Source: Natronohydrobacter thiooxidans
GTDB taxonomy: Bacteria > Pseudomonadota > Alphaproteobacteria > Rhodobacterales > Rhodobacteraceae
Assembly (NCBI RefSeq): GCF_001884735.1
Contig: NZ_MJAP01000013.1
Span: 166,275 to 230,274 of the forward strand
Length of the DNA stretch: 64,000 nt
Direction: 5' to 3'
The notes beneath the pieces are model-generated. The model ran no database searches. It saw only the letters and a program-made list of their open reading frames with translations, and was not told where the DNA came from. The translations under genes and the position numbers were made by a program. Shown here one piece after another: positions 8,420 to 17,426 of this stretch (position 1 is the first letter of the stretch; every line of letters starts with the position of its first letter).

Positions 8420-10776
8420 GGGCGCTGGACCGCAAACTCCTGCGCGACCTGCGCCAGATCTGGGCGCAGACGCTGGCAATCGCGCTGGTGCTGGGCTGCG
8501 GGATCATGGTCATGGTGGGCGCGCAGGCCACGCAGGCGACGCTGGTCCAGACACAGGCCGCCTATTACGACCGCCACCGTTTCGCCGATATCTTTGCAGG
8601 CATGACCCGCGCCCCGGCCGAGATCGTGTCGACTGTAGCCATGATCCCCGGCGTCGCGCAGGTCGAGGGGCGCATCGGCCTGCAGGCGGTTCTCGATATC
8701 GACGGCATGGCCGAACCCGCGACCGGGCGCATCCTGTCACTGCCCGCCACGGGGCCCACCCTGAACCTGCCACTGATCCGGCGCGGCGCGCTGCCCGATC
8801 CGTCACGGCCCGAAGAAGTGGCGCTCTCCGAACCCTTTGCCGAGGCGCATGACCTGATCCCCGGCAGCCGCTTTCATGCCGTGCTGAACGGCCAGCGCCG
8901 CGAACTGACCGTGACGGGCTGGGTGCTCAGCCCCGAATTCATCTATGCCATGCCGCCCGGTGCGCTGATGCCCGATGACCGCCGTTTCGGGCTGATCTGG
9001 ATGGGCGAGGGGGCAGCGGCGGCGGCGATGGACATGCAGGGCGCGGTGAATGAACTGGCGTTGCGCCTGACCCGCGAGGGCGACAGCCGCGCCGTGATCG
9101 ACGCGCTGGATACGCTTCTCGACCCCTATGGCGGAACCGGCGCCTATGGCCGCGACCGGCAGGTCTCGCATGCCTTCCTTGATGGCGAGCTAAGCCAGCT
9201 GGGCGCGATGGCCGTCTATATCCCGCCGATCTTCCTGATCGTTTCGGCCTTTCTGGTCAATATGGTGCTGGGCCGCCTGATCGCGATGGAGCGCGTGCAG
9301 ATCGGGCTCTTGAAGGCGCTGGGCTATGGCCGGGCCGAGATCGCCGGGCATTACCTGAAACTCGCGGCGCTGATCGGGGTGATCGGCGTGGGTCTGGGCT
9401 GGGGCTTTGGCTGGTGGATCGCCGATGCCATGATCCGGCTCTACGGCGATTATTTCCGCTTTCCCTTCATCCTGCGCGACTGGGGCACGCGAGCGCTGGT
9501 CATCTCCGCGCTGCTGGGGCTTGCCACTGTGGGCCTGGGCGGGCTGCGCGCGGTCTGGTCGTCGCTGAAACTGCCGCCCGCCGAAGCGATGCAGCCCCCG
9601 GCACCGCCGGTTTTCGCGCGCGGCATGGCCGACCGGGTGCTGGCCGCGCTGCGCCTGCGTCAGACCACGATGATGATTTTTCGCTCGATCCTGCGCTGGC
9701 CGGGGCGGGCGGCGATCACGCTCTTCGGGGTCTCCGCCTCGGTCGGGGCGCTGGTGATGAGCTATTTCATGATGGATGCGGTCGAGTTGCTGGGCGAGAG
9801 CGTGTTCCAGCAGGCCAACCGCCAGCAGGTGACGATCAGCCTGTCTCAGGCGCAGACAGAAAGCGCCGTGCAGGATGCGACCAGCCTGCCCGGGGTGCTG
9901 CGCGCCGAAGCGTCCTATGTGATGCCGGTCCGCGCCCTGCATGGCCATCGCAGCCGCCTGACCGCATTGCAGGCGCATTTCCCCGGAACCGAACTTGCGC
10001 GGCTCGTCGATGATGCAGGCGCGGTGGTGGCGCTGCCCGTTGACGGGGTGGTGCTGCCCGAAATGCTGGCCCGCGCGCTGGGCATCTCTGCGGGCGAAAA
10101 CCTGCGTATCGAGATGCTCGCCGCACCGCGCGCGGTGCTCGACCTGCCGGTGGCGCGGATCATCCCGCAGGGGTTGGGGCAAGAGGTGCATATCGCCGCC
10201 CCCGCACTTTTTGCGGCGATGGACAGCGTGCCGCAGGTCAATATGATCCATCTTGCGGTGCAATCCGACCGGATGGACGCGCTCAATGCCGCGATCAAGG
10301 AAACCCCCGCCATTGCCGGGCTGACCGACTGGGCCGAGGTGCGCCGCCAGTTCGACGCCACGCTCAGCGAAAGCCTGCTGACCATGGTGCTGATCTACAC
10401 GCTGATCGGCGTGCTGATCGCCATTGGCGTGGTCTATAACGCCGCGCGAATCCAGCTATCCGAGCGCAGCTATGAACTCGCCAGCCTGCGGGTGCTGGGT
10501 TTCAGCCGCGCCGAGGTCGGATATGTGCTGGTGGGCGAGATGATGTTGCTGACCCTGCTGGCGATTCCGGCGGGCTGGGTTCTGGGCGTGTTTCTGGCGC
10601 AGGGCATGGTGGGCGCGATCTCGACCGATATGATGCAACTGCCCTTCCATCTGAGCCGCCGGACCTATGCGCTGGCCGCGCTCGCGGTCTTTCTGGCGGC
10701 GCTGGGGGCGGTTCTGATGGTGCGGCGGCGTCTGGACCGGGTGGATCTGGCCACGGCGCTGAAGTCGCGCGCGTAA
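8416..10776 (+). CDS. ABC exporter permease, duplicated FtsX-domain type
   Basis: A 786-residue inner-membrane permease with an N-terminal helix (about residues 12-32) and a large periplasmic domain to about residue 265. A first FtsX helix bundle (about 265-390) with [20 protein letters not shown] follows, then a second helix plus periplasmic domain (about 430-650) and a C-terminal FtsX bundle (about 655-775) with [17 protein letters not shown]. The two coupling segments are the usual contacts with the ATPase. A GTG start overlaps the ATPase stop. The double-FtsX layout is larger than MacB-type single-bundle proteins and resembles the YbbP and lipoprotein-exporter relatives. It works with the flanking ATPase and adaptor. 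Confidence 0.9.
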   Translation: MRALDRKLLRDLRQIWAQTLAIALVLGCGIMVMVGAQATQATLVQTQAAYYDRHRFADIFAGMTRAPAEIVSTVAMIPGVAQVEGRIGLQAVLDIDGMAEPATGRILSLPATGPTLNLPLIRRGALPDPSRPEEVALSEPFAEAHDLIPGSRFHAVLNGQRRELTVTGWVLSPEFIYAMPPGALMPDDRRFGLIWMGEGAAAAAMDMQGAVNELALRLTREGDSRAVIDALDTLLDPYGGTGAYGRDRQVSHAFLDGELSQLGAMAVYIPPIFLIVSAFLVNMVLGRLIAMERVQIGLLKALGYGRAEIAGHYLKLAALIGVIGVGLGWGFGWWIADAMIRLYGDYFRFPFILRDWGTRALVISALLGLATVGLGGLRAVWSSLKLPPAEAMQPPAPPVFARGMADRVLAALRLRQTTMMIFRSILRWPGRAAITLFGVSASVGALVMSYFMMDAVELLGESVFQQANRQQVTISLSQAQTESAVQDATSLPGVLRAEASYVMPVRALHGHRSRLTALQAHFPGTELARLVDDAGAVVALPVDGVVLPEMLARALGISAGENLRIEMLAAPRAVLDLPVARIIPQGLGQEVHIAAPALFAAMDSVPQVNMIHLAVQSDRMDALNAAIKETPAIAGLTDWAEVRRQFDATLSESLLTMVLIYTLIGVLIAIGVVYNAARIQLSERSYELASLRVLGFSRAEVGYVLVGEMMLLTLLAIPAGWVLGVFLAQGMVGAISTDMMQLPFHLSRRTYALAALAVFLAALGAVLMVRRRLDRVDLATALKSRA

Positions 10777-10791
10777 AAGAGAGGTTTGAGG

Positions 10792-12003
10792 ATGACCATG
10801 TTTCGCAAGCTGTTTCTGGGTCTGATCGGGCTGGGGCTTGTGACGGCGCTGATTTGGGCGCTCTGGCCGCAGCCGCAGCGGGTCGATCTGGCGACAGTGA
10901 GCCGTGCACCGATGCAGGGCGCGATCACCGCGCAGGGCGTGACGCGGGTGCGCGCCGCCTATACGATTGCGGCACCCATCACCGGCAGCGTCACGCGCTC
11001 GCCGGTCGAGGTGGGCGATGCCGTGGTTGCAGGCGAAACCGTCGTCGCGCTGATCCGGCCTGCCGATCCGGTGCTGATGGATGCCCGCTCGCGCGCCGAG
11101 GCCGAGGCGGCAGTGATCGAGGCCGAAGCCGCTGTCGGCGTGGCCGAGAGCGATCTGCGGCAGGCCGAGACCGCGCTTCGCGCAGCGCGCACGCAGCTTG
11201 CCCGCAGCCGGGCGCTGGCGGAAAGCGGCACCATCCCGCACCGGATGCTGGAGGAAATCGAGACAACCTATCAGAGCGCCACCCAGACGGTTGAGGCCGC
11301 GCAATCCCGGCTGGATCTCTCCCGCGCCTCGCTGACCCGCACGCAGGCGCAACTGATCGGGCCGGATCTGAACTTCGACCCCTCGGATGACCCCGGCGCC
11401 TGCTGCATGCGTATTCTTGCGCCCCAGACCGGTCTGGTGCTTGACGTCACGGATCTGAGCGCGCGGCTGGTGCAGGCCGGAGCACCACTGCTGACCATCG
11501 GCAATCTCGACGAGATGGAAATCGAACTCGACCTGCTCTCGACCGATGCCGTGCGCGTGCCCGCAGAAGCCCGCGCGCTGATCGAGAACTGGGGCGGTTC
11601 GGGCGTGCTGGAGGCGCGGCTGCGCCGGATCGAGCCTTCGGCCTTCACCCGCGTCTCGGCGCTGGGGATAGAGGAACAGCGCGTGCGCCTGCGTCTCGAT
11701 CTGCTGGCCGGACCGCAAGAGCGGCAGGGTCTGGGCGAGGGGTTCCGCGTCACCGTCCGCCTGATTCTGTGGGAGGCGCAGGACGTGCTGCAACTGCCGC
11801 AGGCGGCATTGTTCCGGCAGGCGGGGGATTGGGCGGTCTTTGTCGAAGAGGACGGGCGCGCGCGGCTGCAGATCGTCGAGATCGGGCGTCAGGCTTCGGG
11901 GCAGGCCGAAGTTCTGGTCGGCATTGCCGAAGGCGCGCGGGTGCTGCTCTATCCGGGTGCCGGGATCGAGGACGGGGCAAGCATCCGCGAGCGTGAAGGC
12001 TAG
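10792..12003 (+). CDS. HlyD/MacA-type periplasmic adaptor of the ABC exporter
   Basis: A 403-residue membrane-fusion protein. One N-terminal membrane anchor (residues 5-22) is followed by the first barrel-sandwich half (ITGSVTRSPVEVGDAVVAGE, about residue 65), a long Ala/Glu-rich coiled-coil hairpin (about 95-185), the second lipoyl half (CCMRILAPQTGLVLDVTDL) and a beta-barrel domain. It would link the FtsX/ATPase pair to an outer-membrane channel, but no TolC gene is seen here. The ATG at 10792 has an agagagg site 7 nt upstream; TTG 10786 and ATG 10798 are alternatives. It is the last gene of the FNR-headed operon and lies 15 bp after the permease. Confidence 0.88.
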   Translation: MTMFRKLFLGLIGLGLVTALIWALWPQPQRVDLATVSRAPMQGAITAQGVTRVRAAYTIAAPITGSVTRSPVEVGDAVVAGETVVALIRPADPVLMDARSRAEAEAAVIEAEAAVGVAESDLRQAETALRAARTQLARSRALAESGTIPHRMLEEIETTYQSATQTVEAAQSRLDLSRASLTRTQAQLIGPDLNFDPSDDPGACCMRILAPQTGLVLDVTDLSARLVQAGAPLLTIGNLDEMEIELDLLSTDAVRVPAEARALIENWGGSGVLEARLRRIEPSAFTRVSALGIEEQRVRLRLDLLAGPQERQGLGEGFRVTVRLILWEAQDVLQLPQAALFRQAGDWAVFVEEDGRARLQIVEIGRQASGQAEVLVGIAEGARVLLYPGAGIEDGASIREREG

Positions 12004-12033
12004 GCAGGGTCGCAAGGGCTTTGCGCGACGGCG

Positions 12034-12110
12034 TGGTAGGCCCGGAGGGACTCGAACCCCCAACCAAAGCGTTATGAGCGCTCTGCTCTAACCAATTGAG
12101 CTACAGGCCC
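12034..12110 (-). tRNA. tRNA with CAT anticodon, probably tRNA-Ile2 (lysidine-modified)
   Basis: A 77-nt cloverleaf including encoded CCA: acceptor GGGCCTG / CGGGCCT with G-U pairs, D arm GCTCAATTGGTTAGAGC, anticodon stem GAGCG/CGCTT with loop CTCATAA, and T loop TTCGAGT. CAT reads as Met, or as Ile2 after TilS modification. C4-G69 and C5-G68, the TilS identity pairs, are both present, and the sequence after the anticodon stem resembles known Ile2 tRNAs, so Ile2 is favoured over elongator Met. Structure is certain; identity is less so. Confidence 0.9.
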
Positions 12111-12238
12111 GCCTGCGCGTGGTGCTATGCGCAAAGCGCGGGCGGGTCAAGACGCCAGTGGGGCTTGTCTGCTTGCCCTGCCTGCCCCGATCCGCTATCG
12201 CGCGGCGTGAGGACATTTCGCTGCAAGGGGCTGCAATC

Positions 12239-13285
12239 ATGTCAGAGGGCAAGAACGGGTTGAGTTATGCGCAGGCAGGCGTCGATATCGATGCGGGCAA
12301 TGCGCTGGTCGAGGCGATCAAGCCTGCCGCCAAGGCCACGGCACGCCCCGGCGTCATGGCGGGGCTTGGGGGCTTTGGCGCACTGTTCGACCTGAAGGGC
12401 GCAGGCTACTCGGACCCGATCCTTGTGGCGGCAACAGATGGGGTGGGCACCAAGCTGCGCATTGCCATTGACACCGGCCATCTGGACACGATCGGCATCG
12501 ATCTGGTGGCGATGTGCGTCAATGATCTGGTTTGTCAGGGGGCAGAGCCGCTGTTCTTCCTGGATTATTTCGCGACCGGCAAGCTGGATGTGCCCGCTGC
12601 GACCCGCATCATCAACGGGATTGCCGAAGGGTGTCGCCTGTCAGGTGCCGCGCTGATCGGTGGTGAGACGGCGGAAATGCCGGGCATGTATGAAGCCAAG
12701 GATTTCGACCTTGCGGGCTTTGCCGTCGGCGCAATGGAGCGCGGCACCGATCTGCCTGCGGGGGTGCAGGCGGGGGACGTGCTTCTAGGTCTGGCCTCGG
12801 ACGGGGTGCATTCCAATGGCTACTCGCTGGTGCGCAAGATCGTCGAGCGCACGGGTCTGGGCTGGGATGCGCCGGCACCTTTCGCCGATGAAACCCTTGG
12901 CGCGGCACTGCTGGCGCCCACGCGGCTTTATGTGAAACCCGCGCTGGCAGCGGTCCGGGCGGGGGGCGTGCATGCGCTGGCGCATATCACCGGGGGCGGG
13001 CTGACCGAAAACCTGCCGCGCGTGCTGCCCGAGGGCATGGGCGCCGAGATCGATCTGGGCGCATGGACGCTGCCGCCTGTCTTCCGCTGGTTGGCAGCAG
13101 AAGGCGGGATTGCAGAGGCCGAGATGCTCAAGACCTTCAATGCCGGGATCGGCATGGTGCTGGTCGTGGCCGCCGATCAGGCCGGGGCGCTGACCGCGCT
13201 TCTGACTGATGCGGGCGAAAGCGTGCACCATCTGGGCCATGTCGCGCCCGGCGCAGGCATTCGCTATTCCGGGGTGCTTGCGTGA
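12239..13285 (+). CDS. purM: phosphoribosylformylglycinamidine cyclo-ligase
   Basis: PurM (AIR synthetase) catalyses the ATP-dependent ring closure of FGAM to AIR, step five of purine synthesis. The 348-residue protein carries the family motifs [17 protein letters not shown] at the N-terminus, ATDGVGTKL (about residue 66), [23 protein letters not shown] (given here in part as [13 protein letters not shown]), [11 protein letters not shown] and the [13 protein letters not shown] loop. The ATG at 12239 matches the usual N-terminus; a 40-codon upstream extension in the same frame runs through the tRNA flank and is rejected. It overlaps purN by 4 nt (GTGA), the normal purMN operon. Confidence 0.97.
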   Translation: MSEGKNGLSYAQAGVDIDAGNALVEAIKPAAKATARPGVMAGLGGFGALFDLKGAGYSDPILVAATDGVGTKLRIAIDTGHLDTIGIDLVAMCVNDLVCQGAEPLFFLDYFATGKLDVPAATRIINGIAEGCRLSGAALIGGETAEMPGMYEAKDFDLAGFAVGAMERGTDLPAGVQAGDVLLGLASDGVHSNGYSLVRKIVERTGLGWDAPAPFADETLGAALLAPTRLYVKPALAAVRAGGVHALAHITGGGLTENLPRVLPEGMGAEIDLGAWTLPPVFRWLAAEGGIAEAEMLKTFNAGIGMVLVVAADQAGALTALLTDAGESVHHLGHVAPGAGIRYSGVLA

Positions 13286-13875
13286 ACAAGCGCGTTGCGA
13301 TCCTGATTTCCGGGTCAGGCTCGAATATGGTGGCGCTGGCGCAGTCGATGACGGGCGATCATCCGGGGCGTGCCTGTCTGGTTCTGTCGAATGATCCGCA
13401 GGCCGGGGGGCTGGCCAAGGCGAGAGCCATGGGCATCCCCACAGCCGTGGTGGATCACCGGCCATTCAAGGGCGACCGTGCCGCGTTTGAGGCAGCCCTC
13501 ATGGAGCCGCTTCTGGCCGCCGCGCCCGATCTGATCGCGCTTGCAGGCTTCATGCGCGTGCTGACGCCTGATTTCGTGGCGCGTTTTGAGGGGCGGATGC
13601 TGAATATCCACCCCTCGCTTCTGCCGAAATACAAGGGGCTGAACACCCATGCCCGTGCCATCGCGGCGGGCGATACCGAGGCCGGATGCACGGTCCATGA
13701 AGTGACGGCGGCCCTTGATGACGGCCCGATTCTGGGGCAGGCGCGGGTGCCAGTCCTGCCCGGCGATACGGCCGAAACCCTGGCGGCGCGCATCCTGCCG
13801 CTGGAGCATCAGCTTTACCCCGCGGTGCTGCGCCGCGTGCTGGAGGGCAAGCGCGCCCCTATTGCGCTGCCCTGA
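13282..13875 (+). CDS. purN: phosphoribosylglycinamide formyltransferase
   Basis: PurN transfers the formyl group of 10-formyl-tetrahydrofolate to GAR, step three of purine synthesis. It has 197 residues, with the phosphate-binding N-terminus [14 protein letters not shown], the folate/catalytic segment [12 protein letters not shown], the conserved [12 protein letters not shown] (catalytic Asn and His) and the Asp of the [10 protein letters not shown] loop. The GTG start overlaps the purM stop. Its end overlaps the convergent lipoprotein gene by 17 bp. Confidence 0.97.
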   Translation: MNKRVAILISGSGSNMVALAQSMTGDHPGRACLVLSNDPQAGGLAKARAMGIPTAVVDHRPFKGDRAAFEAALMEPLLAAAPDLIALAGFMRVLTPDFVARFEGRMLNIHPSLLPKYKGLNTHARAIAAGDTEAGCTVHEVTAALDDGPILGQARVPVLPGDTAETLAARILPLEHQLYPAVLRRVLEGKRAPIALP

Positions 13876-14416
13876 AAGCGCGGATCTCGCGTTCGATCCG
13901 CGAAAGCTCCGCGCGCGCGAAACCGAGATCCAGCCGCAGCGACAGGATTTGCGATTGATTGGCCTGCCATTCCGCGCGGCCCTCTTCCTGACCGGCCAGC
14001 GCGGCATTGCGCCGGGTCAAGGCGTTGATCTCGCGCTCAATCTCGCTGATGCGCTGGCGCTGGCGATGGGCCGCAAGCCCCAGTTCATGCCCGCGCAGGA
14101 ACCCGGCTTCGCTGGCGGCAGGGCAGGTATCGCGGTAGCGGTTCCCGGCCTCGCCCTCGCGCAGCCCGCTCAGCGGCGTGCAATATTGCCGCAAACCCGC
14201 CTCATAGCCCTGCGCCCAGGCGGCGCGATCCGGGGTCACATCAACTTTGGCGCAGGCCGTCACATGCCGCTCGAACTGCACCGCCCCCACGCGCCCCGCA
14301 GCCCCGTCACGCTGGCCGATGCTGACCCAATCCCCCGCCAGACATTCCTCGCGCGAGACCGAGGCGCAGGCGGAAAGCAGGGCGAGCGCGGCAAGGGCAA
14401 GGGGCAGGGTGCGCAT
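13859..14416 (-). CDS. DUF2799 lipoprotein
   Basis: A 185-residue predicted lipoprotein: hydrophobic signal (residues 4-15), lipobox LLSAC with Cys17, then a DUF2799 domain (EECLAGDWVSIGQRDGAAGR and WAQGYEAGLRQYC) and a C-terminal coiled-coil-prone helix (about residues 115-183). DUF2799 proteins are envelope lipoproteins of unknown role. It ends inside the 3' end of purN on the other strand and follows galM by only 2 bp, so it is probably cotranscribed with rlmB-galM. Confidence 0.85.
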   Translation of the reverse strand: MRTLPLALAALALLSACASVSREECLAGDWVSIGQRDGAAGRVGAVQFERHVTACAKVDVTPDRAAWAQGYEAGLRQYCTPLSGLREGEAGNRYRDTCPAASEAGFLRGHELGLAAHRQRQRISEIEREINALTRRNAALAGQEEGRAEWQANQSQILSLRLDLGFARAELSRIEREIRAFRAAQ

Positions 14417-14418
14417 GG

Positions 14419-15321
14419 TCAGGCTCCGTCAGGCAGGGTGAAACGCCACTCGGTCACCTGCACAAGCGGGCCGTCTTCGGGCGCAAGCAGGATCGACGGG
14501 TAGCCCGGCTGGTTCGGCGCATCCGGCCAGCACTGCGGCTCCAGCGCAATGCCGAACATTGAAGCACCCCCGTCATAGACCTGCAATCCCGGCTCGGTTG
14601 TGGCGAGTTCCATCTCCGGCGCATCCGGGGCGGACAGCCATGCCACCGGGCGCAACGCCGACCGCGAGTCCGACAGGCAGAAATTATGGTCATAGCGCGG
14701 CCCGCCATCGAGAGGGCGACCTTCGCGCAGGTCCATCTCGCCTGTCACCGCGACCGGCGCACCCGCGGGGCAGAGCCGCGCATCGACCGGCACAAACTGG
14801 TCCGCCGCCACCCGCAGGCGATGCCCGTCCAGATTGCCGCGCCCGGTCAGGTTCCAATAGACATGGCTGGAGAGGTTCATCAGCGTGGGCCGGTCGGTGC
14901 GCGCCACCAGATCCAGCCGCAGGGTCATCTCCGCCACGCGATAGCGCGCCTCGATCCGGCGCTGGCCCGGAAAACCGCCCTCGCAATGGCCAAGATCGAG
15001 GGCGAAGGTCGCATGCTCCGGCCCCTGATCGGCAATCGCCCAGTCCCGCGCATGCAATCCCGGCTCGCCGCCATGCAAGAGCGTCGTGCCCTCATTCGGC
15101 TCGAACCGCCAGAGCTGATCGCCGATCATCGCCTCTGCGCCGCGGATCCGATTCGCCACCGGCCCGACCACCGCCCCATGATAGCCCCGGCCCGCGTGAT
15201 AGGCCGCCATGTCGGGCAGACCCGCCACAACCTGATGACCACCCAGCCAGAGCTGATGCAGCGCCGCGCCATAGGGCAGAAGCTCCGCCTGCAGCGCCCC
15301 TGTACCGATGCGCAGCATCAT
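14419..15321 (-). CDS. galM: aldose 1-epimerase
   Basis: A 300-residue galactose-mutarotase-fold enzyme interconverting alpha and beta anomers of aldohexoses. The sequence shows the beta-sandwich pattern with NRIRGAEA (substrate-binding Asn/Arg), LLHGGEPGLHARDW (substrate His), HVYWNLTGRG (catalytic His), YDHNFCLSD and a C-terminal Glu (APEDGPLVQVTEWRF). Two adjacent ATGs (15321, 15318) overlap the rlmB stop codon, so translation is probably coupled to rlmB. Confidence 0.9.
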   Translation of the reverse strand: MMLRIGTGALQAELLPYGAALHQLWLGGHQVVAGLPDMAAYHAGRGYHGAVVGPVANRIRGAEAMIGDQLWRFEPNEGTTLLHGGEPGLHARDWAIADQGPEHATFALDLGHCEGGFPGQRRIEARYRVAEMTLRLDLVARTDRPTLMNLSSHVYWNLTGRGNLDGHRLRVAADQFVPVDARLCPAGAPVAVTGEMDLREGRPLDGGPRYDHNFCLSDSRSALRPVAWLSAPDAPEMELATTEPGLQVYDGGASMFGIALEPQCWPDAPNQPGYPSILLAPEDGPLVQVTEWRFTLPDGA

Positions 15322-16097
15322 TGCGCCATCCTTGCGGCATAGAGCGCCACAGCAGCCGCGTTCGACACGTTCAGCGAGCCAAACTCGCCCGCGCTCGGCA
15401 CCCGCAAGATCAGGTCACAAGTCGCCCGCGTCTTGTCGCGCAGCCCCGGCCCCTCGGCCCCCAGCACCAGCGCAATCGGGCCGGGCGGGAAACGCGCCAG
15501 CCCCTCGGCCAATGTCACCTCGCCAGTGCCGTCGAGGCCCAGGAGCACATAGCCTAGCCCCTTCAGCGCCTCCATCTCCTCGGCCAGATTGCGCACCCGC
15601 AAATAGGGCTGACGTTCCAGCGCGCCGCTCGCGGTCTTGGCCAAAGCACCGGTTTCGGGCGCGGCATGGCGCTGGGTGGCGATCACGGCTTTCGCGCCGA
15701 AGACTTCGGCCGAGCGCAGGATCGCGCCCACATTATGCGGGTCGCTCACATGGTCCAGAAGCACCACCAGCCCGCGCGCGCCTTCCGGGGCGCAGACCTC
15801 CGCCACCGTACCCCAAGCCAGCGGGCGGACCTCCAGCGCGGCGCCTTGGTGCACGGCTTGGCTGTCCAGGGGGGCCGCGAATTTGCGCGGGTCGCTGATT
15901 TCGGGGTCCATCCCCGAGGCCGCGACCGCCTCGGCCAGCTTGTCGGCGGCATTGCGGGTCAGGATCAGGCGGCGCTTGTCGCGGGCGGGGTTTTTCAGAG
16001 CATCTTCCACGGCATGCAGGCCAAAGAGCCACAGCGTTTCCTGTGCGCTGGCGCGCCGTGCCTTTTCCTTGTCGATCACCCAGGCGGGTTTTTTCAT
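15318..16097 (-). CDS. rlmB: 23S rRNA 2'-O-ribose methyltransferase (RlmB-like SpoU family)
   Basis: A 259-residue SpoU-family enzyme expected to methylate the 2'-OH of G2251 of 23S rRNA using SAM. An N-terminal basic segment leads into a substrate-binding domain (LFGLHAVEDALKNPARDKRR, about residue 25) and the SPOUT catalytic knot. The motifs are LLDHVSDPHNVGAILRSAEV (motif 1), LVLGAEGPGLRDKTRATCD (motif 2) and IPS-like VPSAGEFGSLNVSNAAAVAL (motif 3). Target specificity within the family is inferred. It is first in the rlmB-galM-DUF2799 unit, divergent from tRNA-Tyr. Confidence 0.92.
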   Translation of the reverse strand: MKKPAWVIDKEKARRASAQETLWLFGLHAVEDALKNPARDKRRLILTRNAADKLAEAVAASGMDPEISDPRKFAAPLDSQAVHQGAALEVRPLAWGTVAEVCAPEGARGLVVLLDHVSDPHNVGAILRSAEVFGAKAVIATQRHAAPETGALAKTASGALERQPYLRVRNLAEEMEALKGLGYVLLGLDGTGEVTLAEGLARFPPGPIALVLGAEGPGLRDKTRATCDLILRVPSAGEFGSLNVSNAAAVALYAARMAQ

Positions 16098-16208
16098 CGG
16101 ATTTCCCCTGTCTTGCGGGGGCGAGAATGCGGCAGGCGGGCAGGGGGGCGCAAGGGTGATTTTAGCCTCTTGACGCCCGCCGGGGGCTTCGTTAGACGGG
16201 CGCTCATA

Positions 16209-16292
16209 GGGCGACGGGCTGCAAGGTGCGGCAGCGGACTGTAACTCCGCCGGGGAGACCCACGCCTGGTTCGATTCCAGGGTCGCCCACCA
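16209..16292 (+). tRNA. tRNA-Tyr (GTA)
   Basis: An 84-nt type II tRNA with encoded CCA: acceptor GGGCGAC/GTCGCCC, anticodon stem GCGGA/TCCGC with loop CTGTAAC (anticodon GTA), a long variable arm (ggggagaccc core) and T loop TTCGATT. Its 3' end gcccaccac (16285-16293) is complementary to gtggtgggc at 16313-16321, which may act as a processing or termination hairpin. The AT-rich accessory gene begins immediately beyond. Confidence 0.96.
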
Positions 16293-16364
16293 CTTTTCCT
16301 TTAGATTTCAGAGTGGTGGGCCGCGTGTGGCGCGTGTTTTCTGTAAGGCGCGGAATAAACGAAT

Positions 16365-17426
16365 TCATCCGCGATGACTGTTTGGCGCTAAGTTTAATCC
16401 TTGTTGAACATATGAAACAAAATCTCGAGTATCAGCGAAGTAGTTTCTAAAGGCGCTTTGAATTGAACCACTTTTTGGTCCTTCTACTGACCGGACTAGG
16501 ACAACATCGTAAGGATCACCATCCCTTACATTTGCTTGCTCGATTTTTTCCAGTTTCCGCACGGCATCGGAAAAGCTTGAAAATCTCAAGATCTTCGTCC
16601 GTTCTTGGTATTTCTCGGGTCTTTTATTAAATATCAGAATCGCGTTCTTGTGAATTGCGGTCACGTTGAGTGCAACAGAATTGTATTGCTCAAAAAGATT
16701 GAGTATTTTTATTTCCTGATCAATTTCTAAAATTGATTTCGCTATTTCTGATATCGTTAGATCTGGTCTGCAACTCGTGCTTGCTTCGAAGCTTCTAGCA
16801 ATAAGTTCACTCGTCAAACAAAAGAACTCCGAATAAGCTTGTGCAGCTCGCCCGAATTTATGTTCATTCCCTGTGAGTAGTCCCGCCACTTCAACTGCTG
16901 TAGCCCAAGCGTGCTGATATATCGTTCGATACTGCAATTCGATTCTTAGGCCGTCCCAAGGCTTGCTGCTTGAGCTTCTTCCGCAATATTCATAAACATC
17001 ATGAATCCCACGATAGCCGTCAGGCTTTGGAGAAATGATGTAATTATACCTGTCGTTTTCACTCAGGAGCTTATGGGAAAAATTAGCTCGGTGATAAGAT
17101 GATCTAAAATCTTGAAGCTCTTGCGTGTTCTTGAATATCAGGCGACAGCCTGCAATATCTTGCATCTCAGTTAATGAAAAGTTAGGCCTTCGTGTTAGTT
17201 TGTCATAAATGGTAACGCGCCGCTTTAATCTCTGTGCCACAGTTATGTCTTTAGAGCGTGCTCGATTGCGAAGCGATGCCTGAAACCCATTCAATACATG
17301 GACGTGGCTAGCCCGGAAATTCTCGATGATTTGATGATCATGCAATCTTGCACTGCCTGCTCGGATTGCACGGCCTGCTTTTTTAACCTCACTTCGCGTA
17401 TGTAGTGGTGCTACGCTTCTAGCCAT
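16365..17426 (-). CDS. RelA/SpoT synthetase-domain protein, AT-rich accessory gene
   Basis: A 353-residue protein with a single RelA/SpoT-type alarmone synthetase domain (about residues 60-180) and no HD hydrolase, TGS or ACT domain. Visible are an RLKRR..IYDKL ATP-site region (66-77), metal Asp90 in DIAGCR, the G-loop Tyr138/His142 in PKPDGYRGIHDVYEY, and catalytic Glu163 in ELQYRT (162-167) followed by HAW. A C-terminal region of about 150 residues ends in AFRNYFADTRDFV, a tail seen in standalone RelA/SpoT-domain proteins. Synthetase-only proteins include small alarmone synthetases, toxSAS toxins and phage-defence effectors; which one applies is unknown. Start ATG 17426 shares one base with the lepA stop (TGATG). 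Base and codon usage are far more AT-rich than all neighbours, indicating recent acquisition. Confidence 0.85.
   Translation of the reverse strand: MARSVAPLHTRSEVKKAGRAIRAGSARLHDHQIIENFRASHVHVLNGFQASLRNRARSKDITVAQRLKRRVTIYDKLTRRPNFSLTEMQDIAGCRLIFKNTQELQDFRSSYHRANFSHKLLSENDRYNYIISPKPDGYRGIHDVYEYCGRSSSSKPWDGLRIELQYRTIYQHAWATAVEVAGLLTGNEHKFGRAAQAYSEFFCLTSELIARSFEASTSCRPDLTISEIAKSILEIDQEIKILNLFEQYNSVALNVTAIHKNAILIFNKRPEKYQERTKILRFSSFSDAVRKLEKIEQANVRDGDPYDVVLVRSVEGPKSGSIQSAFRNYFADTRDFVSYVQQGLNLAPNSHRG

Noticed and set aside
12239..12300. purine riboswitch ahead of purM
   Set aside because: The upstream sequence is a tRNA gene on the other strand and a short GC-rich leader with no purine-aptamer core.
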